This document shows, piece after piece, positions 1 to 6,090 of a DNA stretch of 6,510 bases. Numbering within the stretch: position 1 is the stretch's first letter; each line of letters begins with the position of its first letter. The stretch comes from Burkholderiales bacterium (GTDB lineage: Bacteria; Pseudomonadota; Gammaproteobacteria; Burkholderiales; Burkholderiaceae_C): positions 1-6,510 of the forward strand of contig JAABPT010000085.1 in assembly GCA_011391855.1 (NCBI GenBank). The letters run 5' to 3'. The translations under genes and the position numbers were made by a program. Under the pieces are notes generated by a model. That model had not been told where the DNA came from, did not search any database, and saw only the letters and a list, made by a program, of their open reading frames with translations.

Positions 1-89
1 CAGGCTGATTGCCACTGTGCCAGCCAACCCGAGGGGGAAGGCTTGAGGTTCCTGCCCAGTCTTTCGGGTGTTCTGGCCTTGGGTGACCC

Positions 90-1034
90 GTGCGCGGCCG
101 CAAGGCCTTGCCGCGGCCCCCGATAGCGGCGGGCGCGGAGGTGGCTACCCGCATCCATGCCGGTCCCTACGCTGGCGCGCGCCCCGTTGTCGCCATGGCC
201 ATCTCCCTGGCCCTGCATGCGCTGGTGTTCATCGGGGCCTTCACGCACCTGGGAGCGCTCACGGACAAGCCGGACCCACCGGCGCGCGAGCCGATGGTCA
301 CGGTGCTGACCATCCGGCCGCCCGAGCCCGAGAAGCCTGCGCCCGAGCCCGCGCCTCCGCCCCCCAATGCCGAGGCGCCTGCGGTGCCGCCTCCGCCCAT
401 CCCGGTGCCGGAAGTCGCCTCGGCGGCCGAGCCGGCCGCGCCGCGCAAGCCAGCAGCGATGGCTGCGCCGCCCGCGCCAACGGCGGAAGAATGGGCGTTC
501 GCCTCGACTTACAAGCTCAAGAACAGCAAGGGCTACCGCTACACCTGGGGCCAGCAGGTGCGCAGCATGATGGGCACCGCGGTGGAAGGTCCTGACCAAG
601 GCATGGTCCGGTTCCGGGTCGAGATCGCGCCCGACGGCAGCCTGACCCGGCTCGAGACGCTGTGGTCCACATCGCCCGTGGCCGAACGGCTGGCCCGCCA
701 GGCGGTCGGCAGCATGCCGCAATGGCCGCCCACCCCGACCGGCAAGCCCTTGATCTTCGAGAAGACCATTTCGTTCACGCCGTTTGCATCGGACGGCCCG
801 CCACTCTACAAGGACGACTGTCTGCCCGATGCGCCAGTGTTCAGCAATCCGTTCGCCTGGGATGGCAAGTCAGCGCGCGTGCCGGTCCAGGCCAAGCCGG
901 CCGAGAAGCCGGACCCCCAGACGCTGGAGGATTGCCTCAAGCAACTGCCGAAGGACTCGATCGAAGCGGAAATCGCGCGCGACCAGCGTCTGATGGACCA
1001 ATGGGGCTGGGGTGCCATCAAACCTGGACGATGA
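90..1034 (+). CDS. TonB-family energy-transducer-like protein with C-terminal extension
   Basis: Likely an inner-membrane protein that spans the periplasm to pass proton-motive-force energy to an outer-membrane transporter, as TonB does. The sequence shows a short N-terminal part, one hydrophobic segment at about residues 36-57, a Pro/Glu/Ala-rich linker at about 61-133, and a TonB C-terminal-type domain at about 171-233 (GMVRFRVEIAPDGSL, then a Pro-rich strand before FEKTISFTPF). The membrane segment has Ser39-x3-His43, the same spacing as the Ser16/His20 pair needed in E. coli TonB. After the domain comes a tail of about 80 residues with Cys244 and Cys282, absent from classical TonB. The start is uncertain. 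GTG at 90 is the first start after an in-frame stop at 84-86. GTG 141 or ATG 195 are alternatives, but ATG 195 leaves almost nothing before the membrane helix. No clear ribosome site is visible and no exbB/exbD lies in the window, so the partner is unknown. Confidence 0.8.
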   Translation: MRGRKALPRPPIAAGAEVATRIHAGPYAGARPVVAMAISLALHALVFIGAFTHLGALTDKPDPPAREPMVTVLTIRPPEPEKPAPEPAPPPPNAEAPAVPPPPIPVPEVASAAEPAAPRKPAAMAAPPAPTAEEWAFASTYKLKNSKGYRYTWGQQVRSMMGTAVEGPDQGMVRFRVEIAPDGSLTRLETLWSTSPVAERLARQAVGSMPQWPPTPTGKPLIFEKTISFTPFASDGPPLYKDDCLPDAPVFSNPFAWDGKSARVPVQAKPAEKPDPQTLEDCLKQLPKDSIEAEIARDQRLMDQWGWGAIKPGR

Positions 1035-1262
1035 GCGCTCGACTGTGGTCGACGACGGCGCGAAGTGCGCAGCGCATCCCCGAGGCGGTACGGCAGGTCA
1101 ACTCGCTGCCGGCGAGGTGACAGAGGCCTTCGAAGCCAGGCCTTGGCGCTGGCACGCCGTGGATGTCAGCTTCTGAAACGACTGAACGTCGGCACGGGGT
1201 CGGTAGCCACACGCCCACCCCATACTCGCGCACCTGCGCACGTTCTGCCGCATCGCACCCCC

Positions 1263-1787
1263 ATGACCCCCCCTACTGAGATCGTGATCATCGCCGCCGT
1301 GGCGCGCAACGGCGCCATCGGGCGCGGCAATGCGCTGCTGTTCAACGAGCCGGCCGACCAGCGCCACTTCCGCGAAATCACGCTGGGCTGCCCGGTGATC
1401 ATGGGCCGCAAGACCTGGGACTCGCTGCCGGCGCGCTTCCGGCCGCTGCCCGGGCGGCGCAACGTGGTCGTCAGCCGCAATGCCGGGCTGTGCCCCGAAG
1501 GAGCCGAGCTCGCGCCCGACCTGGCAACGGCGCTGGCGCGGGTGGCCGACGCGCCGCGCGCTTTCGTCATCGGTGGCGCCCAGCTCTATGCGCAGGCGCT
1601 GCCGCTGGCACACACGCTGGTGCTGACCGAGATCGACGCCGACCTGGACGGCGACGCCTTCTTCCCGGCCTGGGACCGCGCGCTGTTCGAGCGCACGGCG
1701 AACATCGCTGCCGTCACCGCGGCCGGCGTGCCTTATCGTTTCGCCACCTACCGGCGCCGCCCGGAAGCGGGTGCCGGTTCGGCGTGA
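1263..1787 (+). CDS. folA: Dihydrofolate reductase
   Basis: Reduces dihydrofolate to tetrahydrofolate with NADPH in the cytoplasm, supplying one-carbon carriers for thymidylate and purine synthesis. The 174-residue product is close to the usual 160-170. Recognisable blocks in order are IIAAVARNGAIGRGNALLF (residues 9-27), PAD with the catalytic acid Asp32, GCPVIMGRKTWDSLP (42-56) for NADPH binding, RPLPGRRNVVVSR, and FVIGGAQLYAQALPLA followed by a TEIDADLDGDAFFP strand block. One oddity is that the position of the conserved active-site-loop Trp (E. coli Trp22) is Phe27, and the preceding Pro is Leu. ATG 1263 was chosen because the family's first beta strand begins six residues later; the same frame is open upstream to 1065, but that stretch has no family similarity. 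No Shine-Dalgarno sequence is evident. No thyA is visible upstream, although folA often follows thyA. The 92-base gap to the next gene leaves co-transcription open. Confidence 0.95.
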   Translation: MTPPTEIVIIAAVARNGAIGRGNALLFNEPADQRHFREITLGCPVIMGRKTWDSLPARFRPLPGRRNVVVSRNAGLCPEGAELAPDLATALARVADAPRAFVIGGAQLYAQALPLAHTLVLTEIDADLDGDAFFPAWDRALFERTANIAAVTAAGVPYRFATYRRRPEAGAGSA

Positions 1788-1798
1788 CATGGCTAGTC

Positions 1799-1834
1799 TT
1801 GACAGTCGGTGGCGTCACGTTTCAATGACATACT
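1799..1834 (+). promoter_or_regulatory. Possible promoter region upstream of the DUF3422-bch genes
   Basis: A perfect sigma70-type -35 hexamer TTGACA lies at 1799-1804, about 75 bases before the DUF3422 start codon. No good -10 box sits at the right distance: a 17-base spacer gives TCAATG (1822-1827), while the better TATAAT-like match, CATACT (1829-1834), is 24 bases away. TGACA occurs three times here (from 1785, 1800 and 1826). This is the only gap of useful size before bchI, so a promoter here is plausible by position, but the box match alone is weak. No TGT-N12-ACA site of the PpsR/CrtJ type was seen in this gap. Confidence 0.25.
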
Positions 1835-1864
1835 GCACGCCAACGCGGGCGTGGACACTGCACG
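1832..1864 (+). repeat. Small hairpin flanked by an 8-base direct repeat in the DUF3422 leader
   Basis: CACGCC (1836-1841) and GGCGTG (1848-1853) form a six-base-pair inverted repeat around a six-base loop. The unit ACTGCACG occurs at 1832-1839 and again at 1857-1864, flanking the hairpin. There is no T-run after the stem, so it does not look like an intrinsic terminator of folA. It lies 16-48 bases before the DUF3422 ATG and could be an operator or leader structure, or chance in GC-rich DNA. Confidence 0.35.
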
Positions 1865-1879
1865 AACCCGGATTCAGAG

Positions 1880-3166
1880 ATGCCGATGTTCCCCCCCAAC
1901 CACCCCGAACGGCTGACCCTGGCCGAAGAGGTGCATGCGCGGCCGCCGGAGCCGGTGGCCACGCCGGCGCGTGCCAGCTACGTGGCGGTGCAGATCGACG
2001 CCGACCACCGCGCGCGCGAGCAAACCCACCTGGCCGCGCTGTGCCAGCGCCACGGCGTCATCCCGCCGGCCGCCGACGCGACGCATTTCCGCTGCGACAT
2101 CGGCGCCGTGCGGTTGAAGTGGGAACGGCACGGCGAGTTCTCGGGATACCTCTGCATCGTGGCCGGCGCCGCGGCGCGGCCCTTCACCGAGTCGGCCGCG
2201 GCGCTGCTGCCGGGGGGCTGGCTGGCCGGCATCCCCGGCCCCACGGTGGCCGCGGTGCACGTCGATTTCCTGCACGGCGCCGCCGAGCCGCAGGACGTCA
2301 CCGAGCTGGCCGCGCACTTTGGCGGCCACATGGTGGCCGGGTCGCGCATCGCCGAGGGTGCGGCCTCGGTCTACACCGATTTCCGCATCCACGACGACGG
2401 CTTTTCGCGCTTTCTCGTTTTCGACCGCCAGCTCACGCAAGGCCAGGCCGGACGCACGCTGCAGCGCCTGACCGAGGTCGAGGCCTACCGCATGCTGGCG
2501 CTGCTGGCCTTGCCCATCGCGCGACGGCAGACGCCGCGCATGCTGGCCATCGAACGCGAACTGGCCACGCTCACCGACGGCATCGCGCTGGGCAGTGGCG
2601 ACGACGAACAACTGCTGCACGAACTCACGCGGCTGGCCGCCGAGATCGAGAGCGGCATCGCCGCCAGCCTGTTCCGCTTCGGTGCCTGCAGGGCCTATTA
2701 CGAACTGGTGATGCGGCGCATCGCCGAGCTGCGCGAAACGCGGCTGTCGGGCGTGCAGACGATCGAGGAATTCATGTCGCGCCGTTTCACCCCCGCGGTG
2801 GCCACCTGCAATACGGCGTCGCAGCGGCTGGTGGACCTGTCCGAACGCGTGGCGCGCGCGAGCAGCCTGCTGTCCACACGCGTGGACATCGCCCGCGAGC
2901 GCCAGAACCAGGCGCTGCTGAGCTCGATGAACCGCCGTGCCAAGCTGCAGTTGCGGCTGCAGCAGACGGTGGAAGGGCTGTCGGTGGCGGCGATCGTCTA
3001 CTACCTGGCCGGCCTGGTGGGCTACGTGACCAAGGGCCTGAAAGCCGGCGGGCTGAAGCTCGAACCCGACCTGCTGGTGGGCGTGGCCGTGCCGGCGCTG
3101 GCCTTGCTGGCCATCCTGGCGGTGCGCCGCGCGCGCAGGCACGCCGCGGAAGAACGCGCACCCTAA
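1880..3166 (+). CDS. DUF3422 family membrane-anchored protein
   Basis: A 428-residue protein recognised as DUF3422 (uncharacterised membrane-anchored protein); no biochemical function is established. The family's N-terminal signature appears as HPERLTLAEEVHARP (residues 8-22). The middle is a mixed, probably cytoplasmic domain. From about residue 230 to 365 it becomes long-helical and charged, ending in the family-typical block NRRAKLQLRLQQTVEGLSV. Two hydrophobic segments follow at about 366-384 and 398-415, then a basic tail (RRARRHAAEER), fitting a C-terminal two-helix membrane hairpin with both ends in the cytoplasm. There is no signal peptide. ATG 1880 is used because it just precedes the conserved N-terminal motif; an in-frame ATG at 1886 is equally possible. 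The gene ends 12 bases before bchI on the same strand, so the two probably share a transcript. Whether it serves photosynthesis or is a housekeeping gene bordering the cluster cannot be told from this window. Confidence 0.9.
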   Translation: MPMFPPNHPERLTLAEEVHARPPEPVATPARASYVAVQIDADHRAREQTHLAALCQRHGVIPPAADATHFRCDIGAVRLKWERHGEFSGYLCIVAGAAARPFTESAAALLPGGWLAGIPGPTVAAVHVDFLHGAAEPQDVTELAAHFGGHMVAGSRIAEGAASVYTDFRIHDDGFSRFLVFDRQLTQGQAGRTLQRLTEVEAYRMLALLALPIARRQTPRMLAIERELATLTDGIALGSGDDEQLLHELTRLAAEIESGIAASLFRFGACRAYYELVMRRIAELRETRLSGVQTIEEFMSRRFTPAVATCNTASQRLVDLSERVARASSLLSTRVDIARERQNQALLSSMNRRAKLQLRLQQTVEGLSVAAIVYYLAGLVGYVTKGLKAGGLKLEPDLLVGVAVPALALLAILAVRRARRHAAEERAP

Positions 3167-3178
3167 CCACACCACTGC

Positions 3179-4204
3179 ATGGCCTACGTCTTCCCCTTTT
3201 CAGCCATCGTCGGCCAGGACGAAATGAAGCTGGCGATCCTGATCGCTGCCGTGGAGCCGCGCATCGGCGGCGTGCTCGTCTTCGGCGACCGCGGCACCGG
3301 CAAGTCCACCGCGGTGCGCGCGCTGGCCGCGCTGTTGCCGCCGATGAAGGTGGTGGCCGCCTGCCGCTACGGCTGCGACCCCGCCGACAAGGGCAGTCAC
3401 TGCGCCGAGTGCGCCACGCTCAAGGCCGGCGGCCGCCCCAAGACGCGGCTGGCGCCGGTGCCGGTGGTCGACCTGCCGCTGGGCGCCACCGAAGACCGCG
3501 TCGTCGGCGCGCTCGACCTGGAGCGCGCGCTGACGCAGGGCGTGAAGGCCTTCGAGCCCGGGCTGCTGGCGCGCGCCCACCGCGGCTTCCTCTATATCGA
3601 CGAGGTCAACCTGCTGGAAGACCACCTGGTCGACCTGCTGATCGACGTGGCCGCGTCGGGCGAGAACGTGGTCGAGCGCGAAGGCCTGAGCGTGCGCCAC
3701 CCGGCGCGCTTCGTGCTGGTGGGCAGCGGCAACCCCGAAGAAGGCGAACTGCGCCCACAACTGCTGGACCGCTTCGGCCTGGCCGTGGAAGTGCGCACGC
3801 CCACCGAACTGGCCGCGCGCGTGGAAGTGGTGCGCCGGCGCGACGCGTTCGAACGCGACCCCGAAGCCTTCCTGGAGCGCTGGCAGGCCGACGACGAACG
3901 CACCCGCCGCCGCATCGTGAGTGCGCGCAAGCGGCTCGACGGCGTGGTGGTGCCCGACGCCGTGCTCGAACGCGCGGCCGAGCTGTGCATCGGCCTGGGC
4001 ACCGACGGCCTGCGCGGCGAACTCACGCTGATGCGCGCGGCGCGTGCCCTGGCGGCGCTGGACGGCGACGACACCGTGGCCAGCAGCCACTTGCAGCGTG
4101 TGGCCAAGCCGTCTTTGCGCCACCGCCTGCGCCGCGACCCGCTGGACGATACCGACGCCGGGGCGCGCGTCGACCGCGTGCTGGCCGAAGTGTTCGCGGC
4201 GTGA
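3179..4204 (+). CDS. bchI: Magnesium chelatase ATPase subunit I
   Basis: AAA+ ATPase subunit of Mg-chelatase. It forms rings with BchD and uses ATP to drive BchH to insert Mg2+ into protoporphyrin IX, the first committed step to bacteriochlorophyll. The 341 residues match the family length. Visible motifs are the N-terminal PFSAIVGQDEMKLA, Walker A GDRGTGKST (36-44), Walker B FLYIDE (137-142, Asp141/Glu142), sensor 1 in GSGNPEEGELRPQ (Asn185), the arginine finger in LLDRFG (Arg198), and sensor 2 in GLRGELTLMRAARA (Arg279). All catalytic positions look intact. Between Walker A and B is a four-cysteine segment, Cys62, Cys66, Cys75 and Cys78. The end, HRLRRDPLDDTDAGARV, is typical of BchI. The gene begins 12 bases after the DUF3422 stop with no obvious Shine-Dalgarno. 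Its TGA overlaps the GTG start of bchD, so the two subunits are likely translationally coupled. Confidence 0.97.
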   Translation: MAYVFPFSAIVGQDEMKLAILIAAVEPRIGGVLVFGDRGTGKSTAVRALAALLPPMKVVAACRYGCDPADKGSHCAECATLKAGGRPKTRLAPVPVVDLPLGATEDRVVGALDLERALTQGVKAFEPGLLARAHRGFLYIDEVNLLEDHLVDLLIDVAASGENVVEREGLSVRHPARFVLVGSGNPEEGELRPQLLDRFGLAVEVRTPTELAARVEVVRRRDAFERDPEAFLERWQADDERTRRRIVSARKRLDGVVVPDAVLERAAELCIGLGTDGLRGELTLMRAARALAALDGDDTVASSHLQRVAKPSLRHRLRRDPLDDTDAGARVDRVLAEVFAA

Positions 4205-6075
4205 GGCCAGCGGGCGCAGCATCAGCCCCGAACCCGCCGAGGACGCCGCGGGACACGGGCGCCGCAGACAGGCTGGACACACTGGGCGCGGCCAACGCCG
4301 ACCCCGACCCGGCGTGGGTCGACGCCGCCTGGGCCGCCGCCCTGTGCGCGGTGGACGCGCCGGGTCTGGGCGGCGTGGTCGTGCGCGCCGCCGCCGGCCC
4401 CGTGCGCGACCTCTGGACGCAGCAACTGCGCTCGCTGCTGCCATCCGGCGAACCCTTGCGCCGCATGCCGGCGCGCATTGCCGACGAACGCCTGCTCGGC
4501 GGCCTGGACCTCACCGCCACGTTGCAGCTCGGCCGCCCGGTGGCGCAGCGCGGGCTGCTGGCCGAAAGCCACGGCGGCATCGTGCTGGTGCCGATGGCCG
4601 AGCGGCTGCCGGTGGGCACCGCGGCGCGGCTGGCCTCGGCGCTGGACCAGGGCGAGGTCGGCTTCGAGCGCGACGGCAGCAGCCAACGCTGGCCCTGCCG
4701 CATCGGCGTGGTGGCCTTCGACGAAGGCACGGCCGAAGACGCGCCGCTGCCCGGCGCGCTGTCCGACCGGCTGGCCTTCCACGTGAACCTGTCGCAACTT
4801 TCGCTGCGCCAATGCGGCGACGCCGCGGCCAGCGCCGAAGAGATCGCCGCGGCGCGTCGGCGCTGGCCCGCCGTGACGCTGGGTGACGAGATGACGCAGG
4901 CGCTGTGCGGCATCGCGCTGCGCCTGGGCGTGGCCTCGCTGCGCGCCAGCGTGCTGGCCTTGCGCGCGGCGTGTGCCATCGCGGCGCTGGGCGGTCACGA
5001 CGAGGTGCAGGAAGACGACGCGCTGATGGCGGCGCGGCTGGTGCTGGCGCCGCGGGCCACCCTGCTGCCGCCCTCCGACAGTCCCGAACCGGCGCCGGAA
5101 GAACCGCCCCCGCCCGCGCCGCCACCCGACGACAACGAAGAGCCCGGCCGCGACAAGAGCCGCGACGAGGAAACCCGCGCCCTGGAAGACCGCCTCGTGG
5201 CCGCCACGCTGGCCAGCCTGCCCGCCGGCCTGCTGGCTTCGCTGCCCGGCGGCGAACGCGCGCGGGCGCCGGGGCGCGTGGGCGCGTTGTCGGCGTCGCC
5301 GCGTTTCGGCCGCCCGGTCGGGTCGCGCCCGGGCGAACCGCGCGGCGGCGCGCGGCTGGACCTCATCGACACGCTGCGCGCCGCCGCACCGTGGCAGAAG
5401 CTGCGCCGCGCCACGGCCAAGCACCAGCACCAGCACCAGCACCAGTACCAGCACGCAAGCATCCACGTGCAGGCCGACGACCTGCGCGTGTCGCGCCTGC
5501 AGCAGCGCGCGGGCACGGCCACCATCTTCGTCATCGACGCCTCGGGCTCTTCGGCGCTGCACCGCCTGGCCGAGGCCAAGGGTGCCGTCAACCTGCTGCT
5601 GGCCGACTGCTACGTGCGCCGCGACCAGGTGGCGGTGGTCTCCTTTCGCGGACGCAGCGCCGAGGTACTGCTGCCACCCACGCGTTCGCTGGTGCGCGCC
5701 AAGCGCAGCCTGGCCGCGCTGCCCGGCGGCGGTGGCACGCCGCTGGCGGCGGGGCTGGAGACTGCGTGCCGCCTGGCCGAACAGGTGCGTCGCAGCGGCG
5801 CGTCGCCGGTGATCGTGCTGCTCACCGACGGCCGCGCCAATATCGCGCGCGACGGCGAACCGGGGCGCGCCCATGCCGAGGCCGACGCGCTGCTCGCCGC
5901 GCGCCAGTTGCGTGCCCTGCGGCTCACCGCGCTGGTCGTCGACACGTCGCCGCAACCCGCCGCTGCGGCGCTGCGGCTGGCGCGCGAGATGGACGCCATG
6001 TACCGCGCGCTGCCGCATGCCGGCGCCGCCGAGTTGTCGGCGGTCGTGCAGGCACTGCCGCGGCAGGCCGGCTGA
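4201..6075 (+). CDS. bchD: Magnesium chelatase subunit D
   Basis: Non-catalytic AAA+ partner of BchI and platform of the Mg-chelatase motor. The 624-residue product has three parts. The N-terminal AAA+-like domain (about 35-285) is degenerate: RAAAGPVRDLW stands where Walker A should be, and IVLVPMAE (127-134) replaces Walker B. A Pro-rich then acidic linker follows (about 290-325), leading into a variable region with LDLIDTLRAAAPWQKLRR just before a His-Gln repeat (408-418). The C-terminal integrin-I/von Willebrand A domain begins near 425 and has a complete metal-ion-dependent adhesion site: Asp446-x-Ser448-x-Ser450, Thr513 in GGGGTPLAAGL, and Thr542-Asp543-Gly. GTG 4201 was chosen because it forms a GTGA overlap with the bchI stop; the frame is open far upstream, but only as a shadow of the preceding genes. 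About 35 residues precede the conserved domain, and the total is somewhat longer than the roughly 560 residues I recall for Rhodobacter BchD. Confidence 0.95.
   Translation: MRPAGAASAPNPPRTPRDTGAADRLDTLGAANADPDPAWVDAAWAAALCAVDAPGLGGVVVRAAAGPVRDLWTQQLRSLLPSGEPLRRMPARIADERLLGGLDLTATLQLGRPVAQRGLLAESHGGIVLVPMAERLPVGTAARLASALDQGEVGFERDGSSQRWPCRIGVVAFDEGTAEDAPLPGALSDRLAFHVNLSQLSLRQCGDAAASAEEIAAARRRWPAVTLGDEMTQALCGIALRLGVASLRASVLALRAACAIAALGGHDEVQEDDALMAARLVLAPRATLLPPSDSPEPAPEEPPPPAPPPDDNEEPGRDKSRDEETRALEDRLVAATLASLPAGLLASLPGGERARAPGRVGALSASPRFGRPVGSRPGEPRGGARLDLIDTLRAAAPWQKLRRATAKHQHQHQHQYQHASIHVQADDLRVSRLQQRAGTATIFVIDASGSSALHRLAEAKGAVNLLLADCYVRRDQVAVVSFRGRSAEVLLPPTRSLVRAKRSLAALPGGGGTPLAAGLETACRLAEQVRRSGASPVIVLLTDGRANIARDGEPGRAHAEADALLAARQLRALRLTALVVDTSPQPAAAALRLAREMDAMYRALPHAGAAELSAVVQALPRQAG
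5422..5454 (+). repeat. CACCAG hexanucleotide tandem repeat within bchD
   Basis: Five and a half in-frame copies of CACCAG encode HQHQHQHQYQH (BchD residues 408-418). One copy carries a C-to-T change that turns His into Tyr. The tract sits in the linker just before the integrin-I domain. Hexamer gain or loss would keep the frame, so its length may vary between strains. Confidence 0.9.
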
Positions 6076-6079
6076 CGGC

Positions 6080-6083
6080 AAGG
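6080..6083 (+). promoter_or_regulatory. Ribosome binding site candidate for bchO
   Basis: AAGG lies seven bases before the GTG at 6091, between the bchD stop and bchO. It is a short match to the 16S tail but correctly spaced, and it supports the GTG start. Confidence 0.45.
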
Positions 6084-6090
6084 CGCCCCC

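Noticed and set aside
2..46. A possible C-terminal tail of an upstream gene ending in TGA at 44-46
   Set aside because: Only 14 codons are visible, several of them (AGG, ATT, ACT, CCA) unlike the strong GC-ending codon use of the other genes; no identity can be given.
1039..1052. Inverted repeat TCGAC/GTCGA with a four-base loop after the TonB-like gene as a terminator
   Set aside because: The stem is only five base pairs and no T-run follows. The rest of 1035-1262 shows nothing else recognisable.
1031..1120. A 29-codon ORF whose ATG overlaps the TGA of the TonB-like gene
   Set aside because: The ATGA overlap is suggestive of coupling, but the peptide has no hydrophobic segment, motif or ribosome site, and such short ORFs are expected by chance. 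It cannot be supported without conservation.
1035..1262. PpsR/CrtJ-type TGT-N12-ACA operators in the non-coding gaps
   Set aside because: I checked the TGT triplets in the gaps by eye (including 1788-1879 and the start of bchI) and none has ACA at the right distance; the closest, near 1163, ends in CGA.
1771..4200. The long + strand frame leading into bchD from position 1771
   Set aside because: It is out of frame across the DUF3422 gene and bchI, both of which have clear family motifs. The upstream part is Arg-rich noise; only the part from 4201 on is real.
3200..4444. A 414-codon open frame on the minus strand opposite bchI
   Set aside because: Antisense shadow with an Arg/Ala/Gln/His-rich composition and no recognisable domain; bchI has all its AAA+ motifs.
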